Source: Pedobacter frigidisoli
Lineage (GTDB): Bacteria; Bacteroidota; Bacteroidia; Sphingobacteriales; Sphingobacteriaceae
Direction: 5' to 3'
Assembly (NCBI RefSeq): GCF_004331675.1
Contig: NZ_SJSN01000019.1
Location: forward strand, 33,623 to 97,622
Length of the DNA: 64,000 nt
Both the position numbers and the translations under genes were made by a program. Under the pieces are notes generated by a model that was given only the letters and a program-made list of their open reading frames with translations, was not told the origin of the DNA and searched no databases. Position 1 is the first letter of the stretch. Every line of letters starts with the position of its first letter. Shown piece after piece: positions 45,001 to 54,018 of the stretch.

Positions 45001-46151
45001 TCCATACCCATATCGATATTGAATACTACAGGTACAAGTGGAATCCGAGAATTGTCTCTTTTAAGTTTTAGAGCGCTTACCAACTGGCTAAAACTATATT
45101 GTTGGTGCTCATAAACTTCCATTAAGGATTCTTTTCGTTTCCTCAAGTAATCATTTAAAGGGGTTGATGGATTAACGCTACTAATAAGTGGCAGGATATT
45201 AACGCAATGCCCCACGGCGTTAAAGGCCTCGGTAACAGATTGGCCTGCCGATGGAAGACCAATAATTATTTCCTTTTGCCTGGTTTTTTTATAAATGAGC
45301 ACCTCAAATAAACCCAACATGGTGGTTACCAAGCTGCAGCCCAGCTTTGCCCCAAACTTCCTTAAATCATCAACCAACTCCTTACTTAGCAACTGATCTA
45401 TCCGATTTGATTTATAGGTCCGTTCATTAGCGCTAACAAAGTCTGTAGGTAAATTCATCTCGGGGATCTCCCCAGCGTAAGTTTTTAACCAGAAATCGGC
45501 AGTAGCTGAAAAAGCCTCACTCTTAAGAAATTTATCTTGCTCTAAGGCGTACCTGCTCATTTGAAATGGCTCGGGCAATAAGGCTTGTTGGCCGCGGCAG
45601 TAAGATGTGTAAAGTTTACTAACTTCCTCTAGAATAATTCCCATAGACCATCCATCGCAGATAATGTGATGAATAATTAAGGTTATCAAATGTTTTTCTT
45701 CCCCAAGTTTATTGATGAAAACACGAAAAAGTGGACCGGCTTGTAAATCAAATGGCAAGGCCATTTCTTTGGCAATGAACTGATTTAAGTTATGTTGCTG
45801 AATCTCTGGTTCTTGGCTTGATAAATCGTTGTAGACGGGATTCCATGAAAGATTTTGATAAACGATTAATTTCTCTCCATCGCCGCTAATTATGCTCCGT
45901 AAAGATTCATGCCTTTCTACCACGTGTAGGAAAGCTTTTTTAAGATAATCAATTGCTAAACCACCCGTAAGTGAAATGGAAATAGACTCATTATAGGCCA
46001 AGTTTGCCTGCTCTCCACCAATGAGGCACGACATTAATATTTCGGATTGGGAAGTGTTAATCGATATTATCTTTTCTATAAATTGATCCTGATCAAAAGG
46101 GTTAAAATCTACAGGGACTAATGTCGGCTCATTTTCTAATATTATCATCAT
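42081..46151 (-). CDS. Nonribosomal peptide synthetase, C-A-PCP-TE
   Basis: 1,356 residues. The condensation domain (about 25-455) has the active HHIICDGWS (about 160-168). The adenylation domain (about 480-990) has YTSGSTGNPKG near 628. By hand-alignment to the PheA pocket I read D-I-L-S-I-G-M-I-Y, closest in memory to small-residue (glycine-like) codes; treat this as weak. The carrier domain (about 1015-1085) has FFDLGGNSIMAV with its serine, and the thioesterase (about 1100-1356) has GYSLGG near 1171 and GDHATFLL near 1330. The TE releases the chain. It follows the hybrid gene by three bases and takes the chain from that enzyme's aminotransferase module. Confidence 0.94.
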   Translation of the reverse strand: MMIILENEPTLVPVDFNPFDQDQFIEKIISINTSQSEILMSCLIGGEQANLAYNESISISLTGGLAIDYLKKAFLHVVERHESLRSIISGDGEKLIVYQNLSWNPVYNDLSSQEPEIQQHNLNQFIAKEMALPFDLQAGPLFRVFINKLGEEKHLITLIIHHIICDGWSMGIILEEVSKLYTSYCRGQQALLPEPFQMSRYALEQDKFLKSEAFSATADFWLKTYAGEIPEMNLPTDFVSANERTYKSNRIDQLLSKELVDDLRKFGAKLGCSLVTTMLGLFEVLIYKKTRQKEIIIGLPSAGQSVTEAFNAVGHCVNILPLISSVNPSTPLNDYLRKRKESLMEVYEHQQYSFSQLVSALKLKRDNSRIPLVPVVFNIDMGMDSAVIFDDLQHQIISNARVAETFELFVNATDTSEGLTLEWNFNTQLFSSKSIEKMIIDLEVILTTFITDPSTKICDAIAIGSKKSIVKGEALTNSKSFLDLLSASTLLHQQRVAITFKQKHLTYNMLKANSDAFASVLLNKGIKKGDIIAIAVDRSAEMLVGIIGILKTGAAYLPIDLALPEDRIKFMLQDSGATLLLHSAANEFDLNPEIEILALNEVIFQTIYQENTSQPVETSLEDAAYVLYTSGSTGNPKGVKISHQNLANLLLSTQKMPGISVSDRLLAITTISFDIAILELFLPLIVGAEVVIAESEVVKDGRLINQALKEQGITLLQGTPSTLAMILDCGMEKMDQLKVIVGGEQLNLALARRILATGAKLWNMYGPTETTIYSIGKQILATDELITIGKPIHSTEVQINDQFGQPVEIGEIGEICISGKGVGFGYLNNEKLSNEKFINRGYPLSSTLYKTGDLGKMLEDGEIQCLGRLDDQVKIRGHRIELGEIESVLANQLEISKAIVMQREDAGREKYLVAYIILTDQFLAEIKTPLEDLFDIPSNSEKIGAIELVKLPREYIDNVKKNLAKLLPSYMVPDHIVALKAFPKMPNGKIDKKFLPIPLIGELNPPKNYRLKTTTEAMLTEIWSDCLGVKTIGINDDFFDLGGNSIMAVRMMVALEKKIGIRLPLTTLLTNPTLEKLASVLNANQETKRSTTVLPIRQQGNKTPIYLIHGSGLNVLLFKSIIPFLDDDQPVYGIQALGLDQWEEIPNSIEEIASRYIDEILETNPHGPYNIVGYSLGGFIAFEIARQLQNMGKTIDTLGVVDTDTGRNVLAEDTNNNLGYFLKRQFKKVPFIAQSFKKAPVDTLKYQLKTTKNRIFSLFNAEDGFEWALMTAQEKEIYKKYDHAYENYFLKPSDLKVTLYRVTERLYYLDDLEHLGWDRFAKKGVEVYEIPGDHATFLLAPNNEKFAKILQASLND

Positions 46152-46154
46152 TTT

Positions 46155-49100
46155 CTATTTGGCCTTAATCTGTAGAAAAAGCTGCGCATCGTTCGGATCG
46201 GCAATAAACCACTCCGGATTACCAAATTTATCTTTCCCTAATCTAGCGCCTGGAAGGGGAGGGTTGCTATTGTCGATAACAATTGCATTTTGATCATAGC
46301 GGCCAAAGCCAGGAATAGTGCCTTTAAAAAATCCAGCATCGATCATTCTATCCATCGACCATACGAATGCATTGATGATTTTATCAATATCGTGGTAGCT
46401 TGTAGCCTCGGTCATGAAGCATGGAAACCCATCCAAAATGTGTATTCCACGTTCTCGAAGCAATACAAACAAAAGTTCGCTGTATGGAATTTCCTCTTCG
46501 AACTTGAGTTTCCACATCGAACCATAATTCACAATAATTATTGGAAGTTGTCTGATCGAGAACTCATGATTTAGCGCTTTGCTAATGAAATTGCCTTTGT
46601 CGTTCAGTTTTTGTTGCAAGCTTGCGCCCTGACTTTTCATATAGTTTAGCGAAGCTTTTGCTGCTGCAAGGGCTAAAGGATGGCGGACAAATGTGCCAGC
46701 AAAATAAGTAATGCCAACTTCTGGTGTAGATTGATCGCCATAGTTCCAGCTTCCTCCATCAAGGGCATCCATTAAAAACCTTTTGCCTGCAATTACACCG
46801 ATAGGAATTCCAGCACCTACCACTTTTCCGTATGCGGCAAGGTCTGCCTTAATTCCAAATAACTCCTGTGCGCCTCCAGGTGCCATTCGAAATCCGGTGA
46901 TTACCTCGTCGAAAATTAAGGGTATAGCTGTTTCATTTGTTAGCGTACGTAATTCTTTAAGAAATTGTAATGGAATAAATTCGGGTCTTCTACTTTGAAT
47001 AGGCTCTACCAATACCCCTGCAATTTCATTGGCCCTTTCCTTAATAATCGCAAGCGTTTCATCGGTACCATAATCCAATATAAGAATATTTTGCACTGCT
47101 TCAGCCATAATGCCTGCTGCAGCTGGGTACGATTTGAGTTTTTTGGTTCCACGAACCAATACTTCATCAAAAATACCATGATAAGAACCCGTAAATGCAA
47201 CAATTAACGATTTGCCTGTCACCGTTCTCGCTAATCTGATACAGCCTAATACAGCTTCCGAGCCTGTGCTACAAAGACCAACGCGGTCGAATTTTGTAAA
47301 GTCGCAGATTAATTGGCTTACCTCTGCTGCAAGTTGGTGCTGTGGACCAACCTCAAAGCCCTTTTCAATTTGTTGATGAAGTGCTTCCTTAACACATGCA
47401 GGCTGATATCCAAGCATGTTAGAACCAAAACCATTCAAGGCATCGATGTATTCGTTGCCATCTAAATCCCACATTTTACTGCCGGCCGATTGCGAAATTA
47501 CGATCGGATAAACCAGTTCTTTTGTTGCCGGTTTAAAGCCATTCACCACCCGCGGGTCGGCCATAAATGAACGGCTTTGATCGGTATAGGTTTTACTCTT
47601 AATCGTTTTTTTATTGTAACTGGAGATGAGATCCTTTAAAAAGATATCCTGTTTTTCAGTTAAATCTCCATTTGTTTTCTCTATTTTAGGTGTAGCACCA
47701 AACGGCTTGCTCAGAATCGCCTTATCGGCTGCCGTTAACTCATCATTGTTGTTTTCTTGAGCAGGTTTTTTGTTAATAATTGGAGCTTTTGCTGGAAAAC
47801 TATTTCCCGGTAATGGTATCGGTGAAATGTTGGTTTGGGTATTGTTGATCAGCTGGATTTGCTTTGCCAATAACTCTAACTGTGCAGAAACTAATGATAA
47901 TGCAGTGTAACTTCCATCACTTGCAATGGTCACCGTTGGCGTAGCAATTGGTGTTGCAATGGCTATTACCTCAGGTTCTGGTAAAATTGAACACAAATAA
48001 TTAACCAGTAGTGTTATTGATCCACAATCATCATTTAGCTGCCTGAAGGTAATTGGAACCTGAAATTCTTTTTTTAATGATGCTGCAACTTGTGTAAGCA
48101 ACAACGAATCTAACCCAATTTCGATGAAATGTTTATTGAGGTCGATTTGGTCTAATTCGATTCCTGAGGCGTCTTCGATCACTTTTTTTACACTAGCGAT
48201 CAGGTTATTTTTTCTCATTTCTATATTTTCATTGTCTGGTATTCCTGCCGGATTCTGTGCGTTTTTTGCTCCATGCACTGGAGCAATAAGGTTATTGTTT
48301 ACTGCATCTACCCAATATTTTTGGCGATCGAAACGGTAGGTTGGTAATTCGATAAAATTCAGTTGGTGGGTTTTATAAAATAGATCCCAGTTTGTAGTCA
48401 CGCCCGCATTCCACATATTTCCTATAGCAGTTAGCGTACTTTGGCTTCCATTTGCATGGAGTGGGAGGCTTGCTACAGCTGTTACGGCTATTTTTTTAGC
48501 CATACTTATTTGCTTAATTAAGGTGGTAAGCGTTTGCCCAGGACCAACTTCTAGGAAAGTAGGATTATAATTTTCGATTATATTTTCTATGGCTGCAGAA
48601 AATTTTACTGTTTGCCTTAAATGGTTTGCCCAATAATCTGTACTTAGGGCTTCTTCATCGCTTAATAATTGGCCTGTAACGCTCGAAATAATTGGAATTT
48701 GGGGTGTTGAACAAATTACCTGAGCAACCAATTCTCTAAACGCTGGGATAACAGGATCCATCATTGCAGAATGAAAGGCGTGGCTCGTAAATAAGGCTTT
48801 ATTAGGAATCTCAAGCTGATCTAACACGTTTTTGAAAGCGTCAATTTCTGCGTGAGGGCCAGCAACAACGCACAAATTATCGGTATTTATTGCAGCAATC
48901 GACAAACCTGAAGTTAATAAATCTGCTATTTTTTTATGTTCATAACGAACAGAAAGCATGCTTCCCTCGGGTAATTTACTAATCATTAAGCCCCTGAAAG
49001 CCACTAACATTAAGGCATCTTTTAAGGTAAAAATTCCTGCAAAATGTGCAGCAACATACTCACCAACACTATGCCCGCAGAATAAGTCGGGCTTATAGCC

Positions 49101-52100
49101 CCAGCTCATCCACAGTTTTGCCATGGCATATTCCGTAGCAAAAAGTGCTGGTTGTGTAAATTGCGTATTCTTTAATAAATTTGGAGAACCGTTAGTGGAT
49201 CTAACAAAAATGATTTCCCTAATATCTGTTGATATAAATTCCTTTAGCAGCTCACCACACTCATCAATCGCCGCTTTGTAAACGAGTTCGTTTTCATAAA
49301 GGTCGATCCCCATGGTTTCAAACTGAGCGCCTTGGCCAGGAAATGCAAACACAAGTTCATCTGGAGACCTTAACAGTTGGCTAACTGTTGACCGCTGTGT
49401 TCTATGAGCAGCCATTTGTTGGGCGATTGATTGTTTATTGTCGATTACTAAAAATTCCCGATGATTGAAATCGTGTCTTGATTTTCCTAATGAATAGGCA
49501 AGGTCTTGAGCATTTACTTCATGATTATTAAGTACATGCTCTTCCATTATCTTTCCATATTCCTGTAGGCTTGTATCGGTTGCCGCCGACCAGGTAAGTA
49601 AGGAGTATGGTTGATCGGCTACGGGATATTTTGCTTGGTTCTGATATTCAGAAACAATTAGGTGGACGTTGGTTCCACCCACACCAAAAGAACTTACCCC
49701 AGCAATCCTGTTTTCGCTTTCCCAATTACTAAGCTTGGTGTTTACAAAAAACGGGCTGTTATTAAAATTGATATTCTTGTTTGGTACTTCAAAACCAATA
49801 GATGGTAAAAGTTTCTGGTGATGAAGGGAAAGGCATGTTTTAATAAAACTCGCTACGCCAGCAGCTTCAGTAAGGTGTCCGAAATTACTTTTTATTGAGC
49901 CAATTGCGCAATACTGTTGTTTTTCTTGGTTTCCAAATGCATCAACCAATCCATCAAATTCTATCGGATCTCCGATTGGTGTTCCTGTGCCGTGGGTTTC
50001 AATGTAGCTAATCTCACTTGCCTCAATGCCTGCGTCTATAATGGCACTGCTGATTGCTTCGGCCTGACCTTGTGCACTTGGCGCTGTAAAACTAGCCTTA
50101 TCGGCACCATCGTTACTCACGCCAACACCCTTAATAACGGCATAAATCTTATCGCCATCTCGCTCTGCATCTGCCAACATTTTTAAAAGAACAATTCCTG
50201 AGCCATCACTAAAAACCGTACCTGTTGCCTGATCGTCGAAAGGTCTGCAATGGCCATCCCTACTTAAAATACTGCCCTCTTGGTAGAGGTGGCCGCTATT
50301 TATTGAGGCATTAATGCTCGATCCTCCAGCTATGGCCAGTTCGCATTGACCAGCTCGGAGGCTATTTACTGCTTCTAAAATTGCCAGTAGCGACGTAGAA
50401 CAAGCCGAATTAATATTAATTGCCGGGCCTTTCAAATTTAAATGGTAGGCCGTTCGAGAGGCTATATAATCTTTATCGTTTACGGTGGTTACCTGTAATT
50501 TTCCTAAGTTTTCAATTTTATCTGGATGGGCAAGGATATTATTTTCGTAATAAAAATTAGGTCCACAACCTGCAAAAACACCTGTTTTGTAAGCAGATTT
50601 CGATGGCAGGTGACCAGCTTTTTCTAATACTTCCCAAGCAATTTCCAGAAATATCCGCTGCTGCGGATCCATAAGTTCAGCCAGTTTCTTGTTTATCCCA
50701 AAAAATGAGGGATCAAACATCGTTGGGTTTTTGATTACACCTCGGGCTTTTACATAAAGTTCATCCGTTGTTAGGTGTTTAGGCAGGTCAGCTTCTAATT
50801 CATCATCCCTGAAAAAGGTAGTTGTTTCTTTACCTTCGCACAACAGTGCCCAAAGTTCATCAATCGTTTCGGCGCCAGGAAATCTGCCTGCCATCCCAAT
50901 CACCGCAACCTCTGATTTTAATTCTTTTTTTGTCTGATTCTGGTTTCGCTTGATTGATTGCTTAAGGCTTGCAATATATTTTAAGATTCCACTAATGGAT
51001 GGGAATTGGTAAAGCTTGCTGATGGGTACAGTGAATTGTTCAGCATCCATAGCGATAATTACCCGCTGTGAGGAAAGTGAATTGCCTCCCAAATCGAAAA
51101 AATTATCAGTAACACCAACTCTCCTTACACCTAGTACCTGCTTCCAAATATTAGCGAGTATTTTTTCTTGGGCTGTTTTTGGAGCCACATAGGTGTTGGT
51201 TAGCAATTCTGCACTATCCGGAATTAATAATAGATTCTTATCAATTTTTCCGTTTACAGTTAATGGGACGCTTTTTAGCTCAACCCAAAGTCTAGGCACC
51301 ATATATTCTGGTAATCTCCCAGCTAAATAACCTTCTATTTCCTTTTTATTTATTGTAGTATCTGATACGATAAAGGCAACAAGCTGCTTAACCAAATCGG
51401 GCGTTTCTTTTGCTAAGACAACACACTGCCGAATTTGTGGAAACGTAGAAATCACGTTTTCAATTTCACCGAGCTCTACTCGGTAGCCACGAATCTTTAC
51501 CTGATCATCAATCCTGCCAATAAACTCCAAATTATTTCCTTCAAGCCACTTACCAGTATCTCCGGTTCTATAGAGGCGCTCATCACTAATGTTGGGGATG
51601 CTGATAAAGCGCTCTTGAGTAATGGCATTTTGGTTTAAATATCCCTTTGCAAGTTGATTGCCTCCAAGGTAAATTTCTCCAACTTCGCCGTGAGCAACTA
51701 ATTTTTGCTCCTTATTTAACAGAAATATTGATACGCCCTTTAATGATTTCCCGATTGGGATGGTATGTAGGCCATGCTCATCATCGGCATTACATTTATA
51801 GCTTATTGCCGTTACACAGGCCTCTGTTGGGCCATATACGTTATAAAATTCTACTTGATCTTTCCATTTTAAGAAGAGACTTTTCCTACATACATCACCT
51901 CCAGCAATAATTCTTTTTACAGCTGTAAACCGCTTTGGATCAAGATTTTCGAGAAAGCCTGGGGTACCATCTAAATGATTAACTTTTTTATTTTCTATGT
52001 AAGTAGAAAACCTTTCAACATCGAGTAGCAGTTCATCATCAAGCAGGATTAAGCAAGCACCATTCGTGAGGGCTAAAAAGAGTTGTTCTACAGATGCATC

Positions 52101-52688
52101 AAATGAATAACTGGAAAACATTAAAATCCTGTCCGAATCCTTGATGCCATAATAATCGCCTTGATTACCTATAAAACTGGTTAATGCTTTATTTTGAATC
52201 ATTACGCCTTTTGGATTTCCGGTTGAGCCCGAAGTAAAAATGATATAGCTCAAATCATCTTCACTTTTAGCTATGATAGGTGCGGAATCTGGCATCTGGT
52301 CAATCAATTCAGCATCTTGATCTAGTAAGATACTTGTTCCCTCAAAATCCATTTTACTTTTAATGGTAGTAAGTAGTACTGTTGCATTCAACTCATCAAT
52401 AATGTATGTTTTACGAATAGTTGGGGAGGCTGGATCAATCGGTACATAGGCAGCGCCCACTTTTAGGATGGCCAATATTCCAATGATCATCTCAAATGAA
52501 CGCTCAGCCAGAATTGGAACAAGGGTTTTTGGTTTTATGCCACATTTGATCAGATAATTGGCGAGCTGATTTGACTTTCTCTCCAATTCTGCGTAGGATA
52601 AAGATTGCTCGTAAAATTCTAGCGCAATATTGTTAGGGTAGGCTTTGCTCTTGATTGAAAACAGGTCTGTAACTGTAGTAGGGGACAT
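46155..52688 (-). CDS. Hybrid NRPS-PKS megasynthase, A-PCP-KS-AT-ACP-aminotransferase
   Basis: 2,177 residues. The order is adenylation (about 1-490; FTSGSTGNPKG near 152; pocket read by hand D-A-E-G-I-G-V-V-T, with Asp as for alpha-amino acids), carrier (FFDLGGNSLSSQR, about 530), ketosynthase (about 590-1010; Cys in INSACSTS near 761, THGTGTP near 897, NFGHLTEAAG near 937), acyltransferase (about 1110-1410; GHSVGEY near 1205; HAFHS, the malonyl-type motif), carrier (IGLDSLLL, about 1528), and a class III PLP aminotransferase (about 1710-2177; GSEAVLG, DEVITGFR, and YGKVVGAG with the PLP lysine). There is no ketoreductase and no condensation domain, so it starts the chain: amino acid, then C2 extension, then beta-keto to beta-amine. 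This recalls the aminotransferase modules of mycosubtilin and microcystin. Confidence 0.94.
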   Translation of the reverse strand: MSPTTVTDLFSIKSKAYPNNIALEFYEQSLSYAELERKSNQLANYLIKCGIKPKTLVPILAERSFEMIIGILAILKVGAAYVPIDPASPTIRKTYIIDELNATVLLTTIKSKMDFEGTSILLDQDAELIDQMPDSAPIIAKSEDDLSYIIFTSGSTGNPKGVMIQNKALTSFIGNQGDYYGIKDSDRILMFSSYSFDASVEQLFLALTNGACLILLDDELLLDVERFSTYIENKKVNHLDGTPGFLENLDPKRFTAVKRIIAGGDVCRKSLFLKWKDQVEFYNVYGPTEACVTAISYKCNADDEHGLHTIPIGKSLKGVSIFLLNKEQKLVAHGEVGEIYLGGNQLAKGYLNQNAITQERFISIPNISDERLYRTGDTGKWLEGNNLEFIGRIDDQVKIRGYRVELGEIENVISTFPQIRQCVVLAKETPDLVKQLVAFIVSDTTINKKEIEGYLAGRLPEYMVPRLWVELKSVPLTVNGKIDKNLLLIPDSAELLTNTYVAPKTAQEKILANIWKQVLGVRRVGVTDNFFDLGGNSLSSQRVIIAMDAEQFTVPISKLYQFPSISGILKYIASLKQSIKRNQNQTKKELKSEVAVIGMAGRFPGAETIDELWALLCEGKETTTFFRDDELEADLPKHLTTDELYVKARGVIKNPTMFDPSFFGINKKLAELMDPQQRIFLEIAWEVLEKAGHLPSKSAYKTGVFAGCGPNFYYENNILAHPDKIENLGKLQVTTVNDKDYIASRTAYHLNLKGPAININSACSTSLLAILEAVNSLRAGQCELAIAGGSSINASINSGHLYQEGSILSRDGHCRPFDDQATGTVFSDGSGIVLLKMLADAERDGDKIYAVIKGVGVSNDGADKASFTAPSAQGQAEAISSAIIDAGIEASEISYIETHGTGTPIGDPIEFDGLVDAFGNQEKQQYCAIGSIKSNFGHLTEAAGVASFIKTCLSLHHQKLLPSIGFEVPNKNINFNNSPFFVNTKLSNWESENRIAGVSSFGVGGTNVHLIVSEYQNQAKYPVADQPYSLLTWSAATDTSLQEYGKIMEEHVLNNHEVNAQDLAYSLGKSRHDFNHREFLVIDNKQSIAQQMAAHRTQRSTVSQLLRSPDELVFAFPGQGAQFETMGIDLYENELVYKAAIDECGELLKEFISTDIREIIFVRSTNGSPNLLKNTQFTQPALFATEYAMAKLWMSWGYKPDLFCGHSVGEYVAAHFAGIFTLKDALMLVAFRGLMISKLPEGSMLSVRYEHKKIADLLTSGLSIAAINTDNLCVVAGPHAEIDAFKNVLDQLEIPNKALFTSHAFHSAMMDPVIPAFRELVAQVICSTPQIPIISSVTGQLLSDEEALSTDYWANHLRQTVKFSAAIENIIENYNPTFLEVGPGQTLTTLIKQISMAKKIAVTAVASLPLHANGSQSTLTAIGNMWNAGVTTNWDLFYKTHQLNFIELPTYRFDRQKYWVDAVNNNLIAPVHGAKNAQNPAGIPDNENIEMRKNNLIASVKKVIEDASGIELDQIDLNKHFIEIGLDSLLLTQVAASLKKEFQVPITFRQLNDDCGSITLLVNYLCSILPEPEVIAIATPIATPTVTIASDGSYTALSLVSAQLELLAKQIQLINNTQTNISPIPLPGNSFPAKAPIINKKPAQENNNDELTAADKAILSKPFGATPKIEKTNGDLTEKQDIFLKDLISSYNKKTIKSKTYTDQSRSFMADPRVVNGFKPATKELVYPIVISQSAGSKMWDLDGNEYIDALNGFGSNMLGYQPACVKEALHQQIEKGFEVGPQHQLAAEVSQLICDFTKFDRVGLCSTGSEAVLGCIRLARTVTGKSLIVAFTGSYHGIFDEVLVRGTKKLKSYPAAAGIMAEAVQNILILDYGTDETLAIIKERANEIAGVLVEPIQSRRPEFIPLQFLKELRTLTNETAIPLIFDEVITGFRMAPGGAQELFGIKADLAAYGKVVGAGIPIGVIAGKRFLMDALDGGSWNYGDQSTPEVGITYFAGTFVRHPLALAAAKASLNYMKSQGASLQQKLNDKGNFISKALNHEFSIRQLPIIIVNYGSMWKLKFEEEIPYSELLFVLLRERGIHILDGFPCFMTEATSYHDIDKIINAFVWSMDRMIDAGFFKGTIPGFGRYDQNAIVIDNSNPPLPGARLGKDKFGNPEWFIADPNDAQLFLQIKAK

Positions 52689-52926
52689 ACACGAAACTGG
52701 TTTATTGTGAGAGGTATTAAAATTGAACTAATATAAAAGGCTAGCTATCAAGATTATATAGTTAATTTCTTGTTCCTCTTCTATGTCTCAAATATAAGCC
52801 TGACATTGGTCGATAACTATAGTCTATATGGGCTATTTTTGGTTTTCATATATCTATTCAATACATCAATATCACTAATGGCTATAAAACTTTCTGTAGT
52901 TAAATAATCAATTCGTCTTGATATTG
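52689..52926. promoter_or_regulatory. Promoter region of the NRPS/PKS cluster
   Basis: About 240 bases between the uxs-side terminator and the hybrid gene, expected to hold its promoter. On the minus strand TATATTTG (52796-52789) fits the Bacteroidota -7 box, about 100 bases ahead of the ATG, but no TTG is found 19 bases upstream, so it is only a candidate. The region also holds a GGGCTATT copy on the plus strand. Confidence 0.4.
52830..52837 (+). promoter_or_regulatory. GGGCTATT motif, copy 8 (NRPS promoter region, opposite direction)
   Basis: An exact motif copy, but it points away from the hybrid megasynthase, which is on the minus strand. It is the only intergenic copy with this orientation and could be chance. 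Confidence 0.3.
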
Positions 52927-52958
52927 CAAAAAAAAGAGCAACTGAATGAGTTGCTCCT
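52927..52958 (-). terminator. Intrinsic terminator of the ugd-uxs operon
   Basis: GAGCAACT (52936-52943) and AGTTGCTC (52949-52956) form a perfect eight-pair stem with a five-base loop. On the minus strand the stem runs into eight to nine Ts. It begins about 25 bases after the stop of the decarboxylase gene at 52981, so it ends that operon and isolates the NRPS/PKS unit from it. Confidence 0.85.
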
Positions 52959-52980
52959 TAATATATTTGGTTAGTGTATT

Positions 52981-54012
52981 TTATTTATTGTAGTGAACAA
53001 AATTCTTATGTTCTGTTTGCTCAAGTAAAGCTGCTGGAAGCGACCTGAAATATTCGTAAGTGATTTTTAGTCCTTCAGCTCGGTTCACTTTTGGTTCCCA
53101 ACCCAACAAAGCTCTTGCTTTGGTTATGTCTGGTCGTCTTTGTTTAGGATCATCTGTTGGTAACTCCTTACAGATAATCTTTTGTGTAGTTCCAGTTAGC
53201 CTAATAATTTCTTCAGCGAAATCCATCATCGTAATCTCTTCAGGATTACCAATGTTTACGGGTTGTGCATAATCGCTAAACAACAATCTATATATTCCTT
53301 CAATTAAGTCATCTACATAACAGAATGACCTGGTTTGAGTTCCATCTCCGAAAACCGTTAAATCCTCACCTCGAAGTGCTTGGCCAATAAAGGCAGGCAA
53401 AACGCGGCCGTCATTCAATCGCATTCTTGGCCCGTAGGTATTAAAAATCCTCACAATTCTCGTTTCAAGCCCGTGAAAGGTATGGTATGCCATGGTCATG
53501 GCCTCTTGGAAACGCTTTGCTTCGTCGTAAACACCTCTTGGGCCCACAGGGTTTACATTTCCCCAATATTCTTCGGGTTGAGGATTAACCGATGGATCGC
53601 CATAAACTTCGGAAGTTGAGGCTATTAACATTCTAGCACCCTTAGCCTTTGCCAAGCCCAATAAGTTATGCGTTCCTAATGAACCAACCTTAAGGGTTTG
53701 TATTGGGATTTTTAAATAATCGATTGGGCTTGCTGGTGATGCAAAATGCAGTATATAATCTATTTTGCCAGGAACGTGTACGAATTTTGAAACATCGTTA
53801 TGATAAAACTCAAAGTTTTCCAAATGAAATAAGTGAGAAATATTCTGTAAATCGCCAGTTATAAGGTTATCCATCGCCACCACATGGAAATCCTCTTTGA
53901 TAAAACGATCGCATAGATGGGAGCCAAGAAACCCGGCTGCACCTGTAATCAATATTCGTTTTCTCTGCTGGCTTGAAACCAATTGATCAGCATTCATATT
54001 TGTATAGTTCAT
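52981..54012 (-). CDS. UDP-glucuronate decarboxylase (UDP-xylose synthase), SDR family
   Basis: 343 residues. The Rossmann start ITGAAGFLGSHLCDRF binds NAD; STSEVYGDP and YDEAKRF (Tyr-xxx-Lys) give the catalytic residues of extended SDR sugar enzymes, and the YGPRMRLNDGRV segment is typical of the UXS branch. It should turn UDP-glucuronate into UDP-xylose. The partner that makes UDP-glucuronate is the gene just ahead (six bases between stop and start). The UDP-xylose probably feeds the nearby glycosyltransferases. Confidence 0.93.
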   Translation of the reverse strand: MNYTNMNADQLVSSQQRKRILITGAAGFLGSHLCDRFIKEDFHVVAMDNLITGDLQNISHLFHLENFEFYHNDVSKFVHVPGKIDYILHFASPASPIDYLKIPIQTLKVGSLGTHNLLGLAKAKGARMLIASTSEVYGDPSVNPQPEEYWGNVNPVGPRGVYDEAKRFQEAMTMAYHTFHGLETRIVRIFNTYGPRMRLNDGRVLPAFIGQALRGEDLTVFGDGTQTRSFCYVDDLIEGIYRLLFSDYAQPVNIGNPEEITMMDFAEEIIRLTGTTQKIICKELPTDDPKQRRPDITKARALLGWEPKVNRAEGLKITYEYFRSLPAALLEQTEHKNFVHYNK

Positions 54013-54018
54013 TTGATA

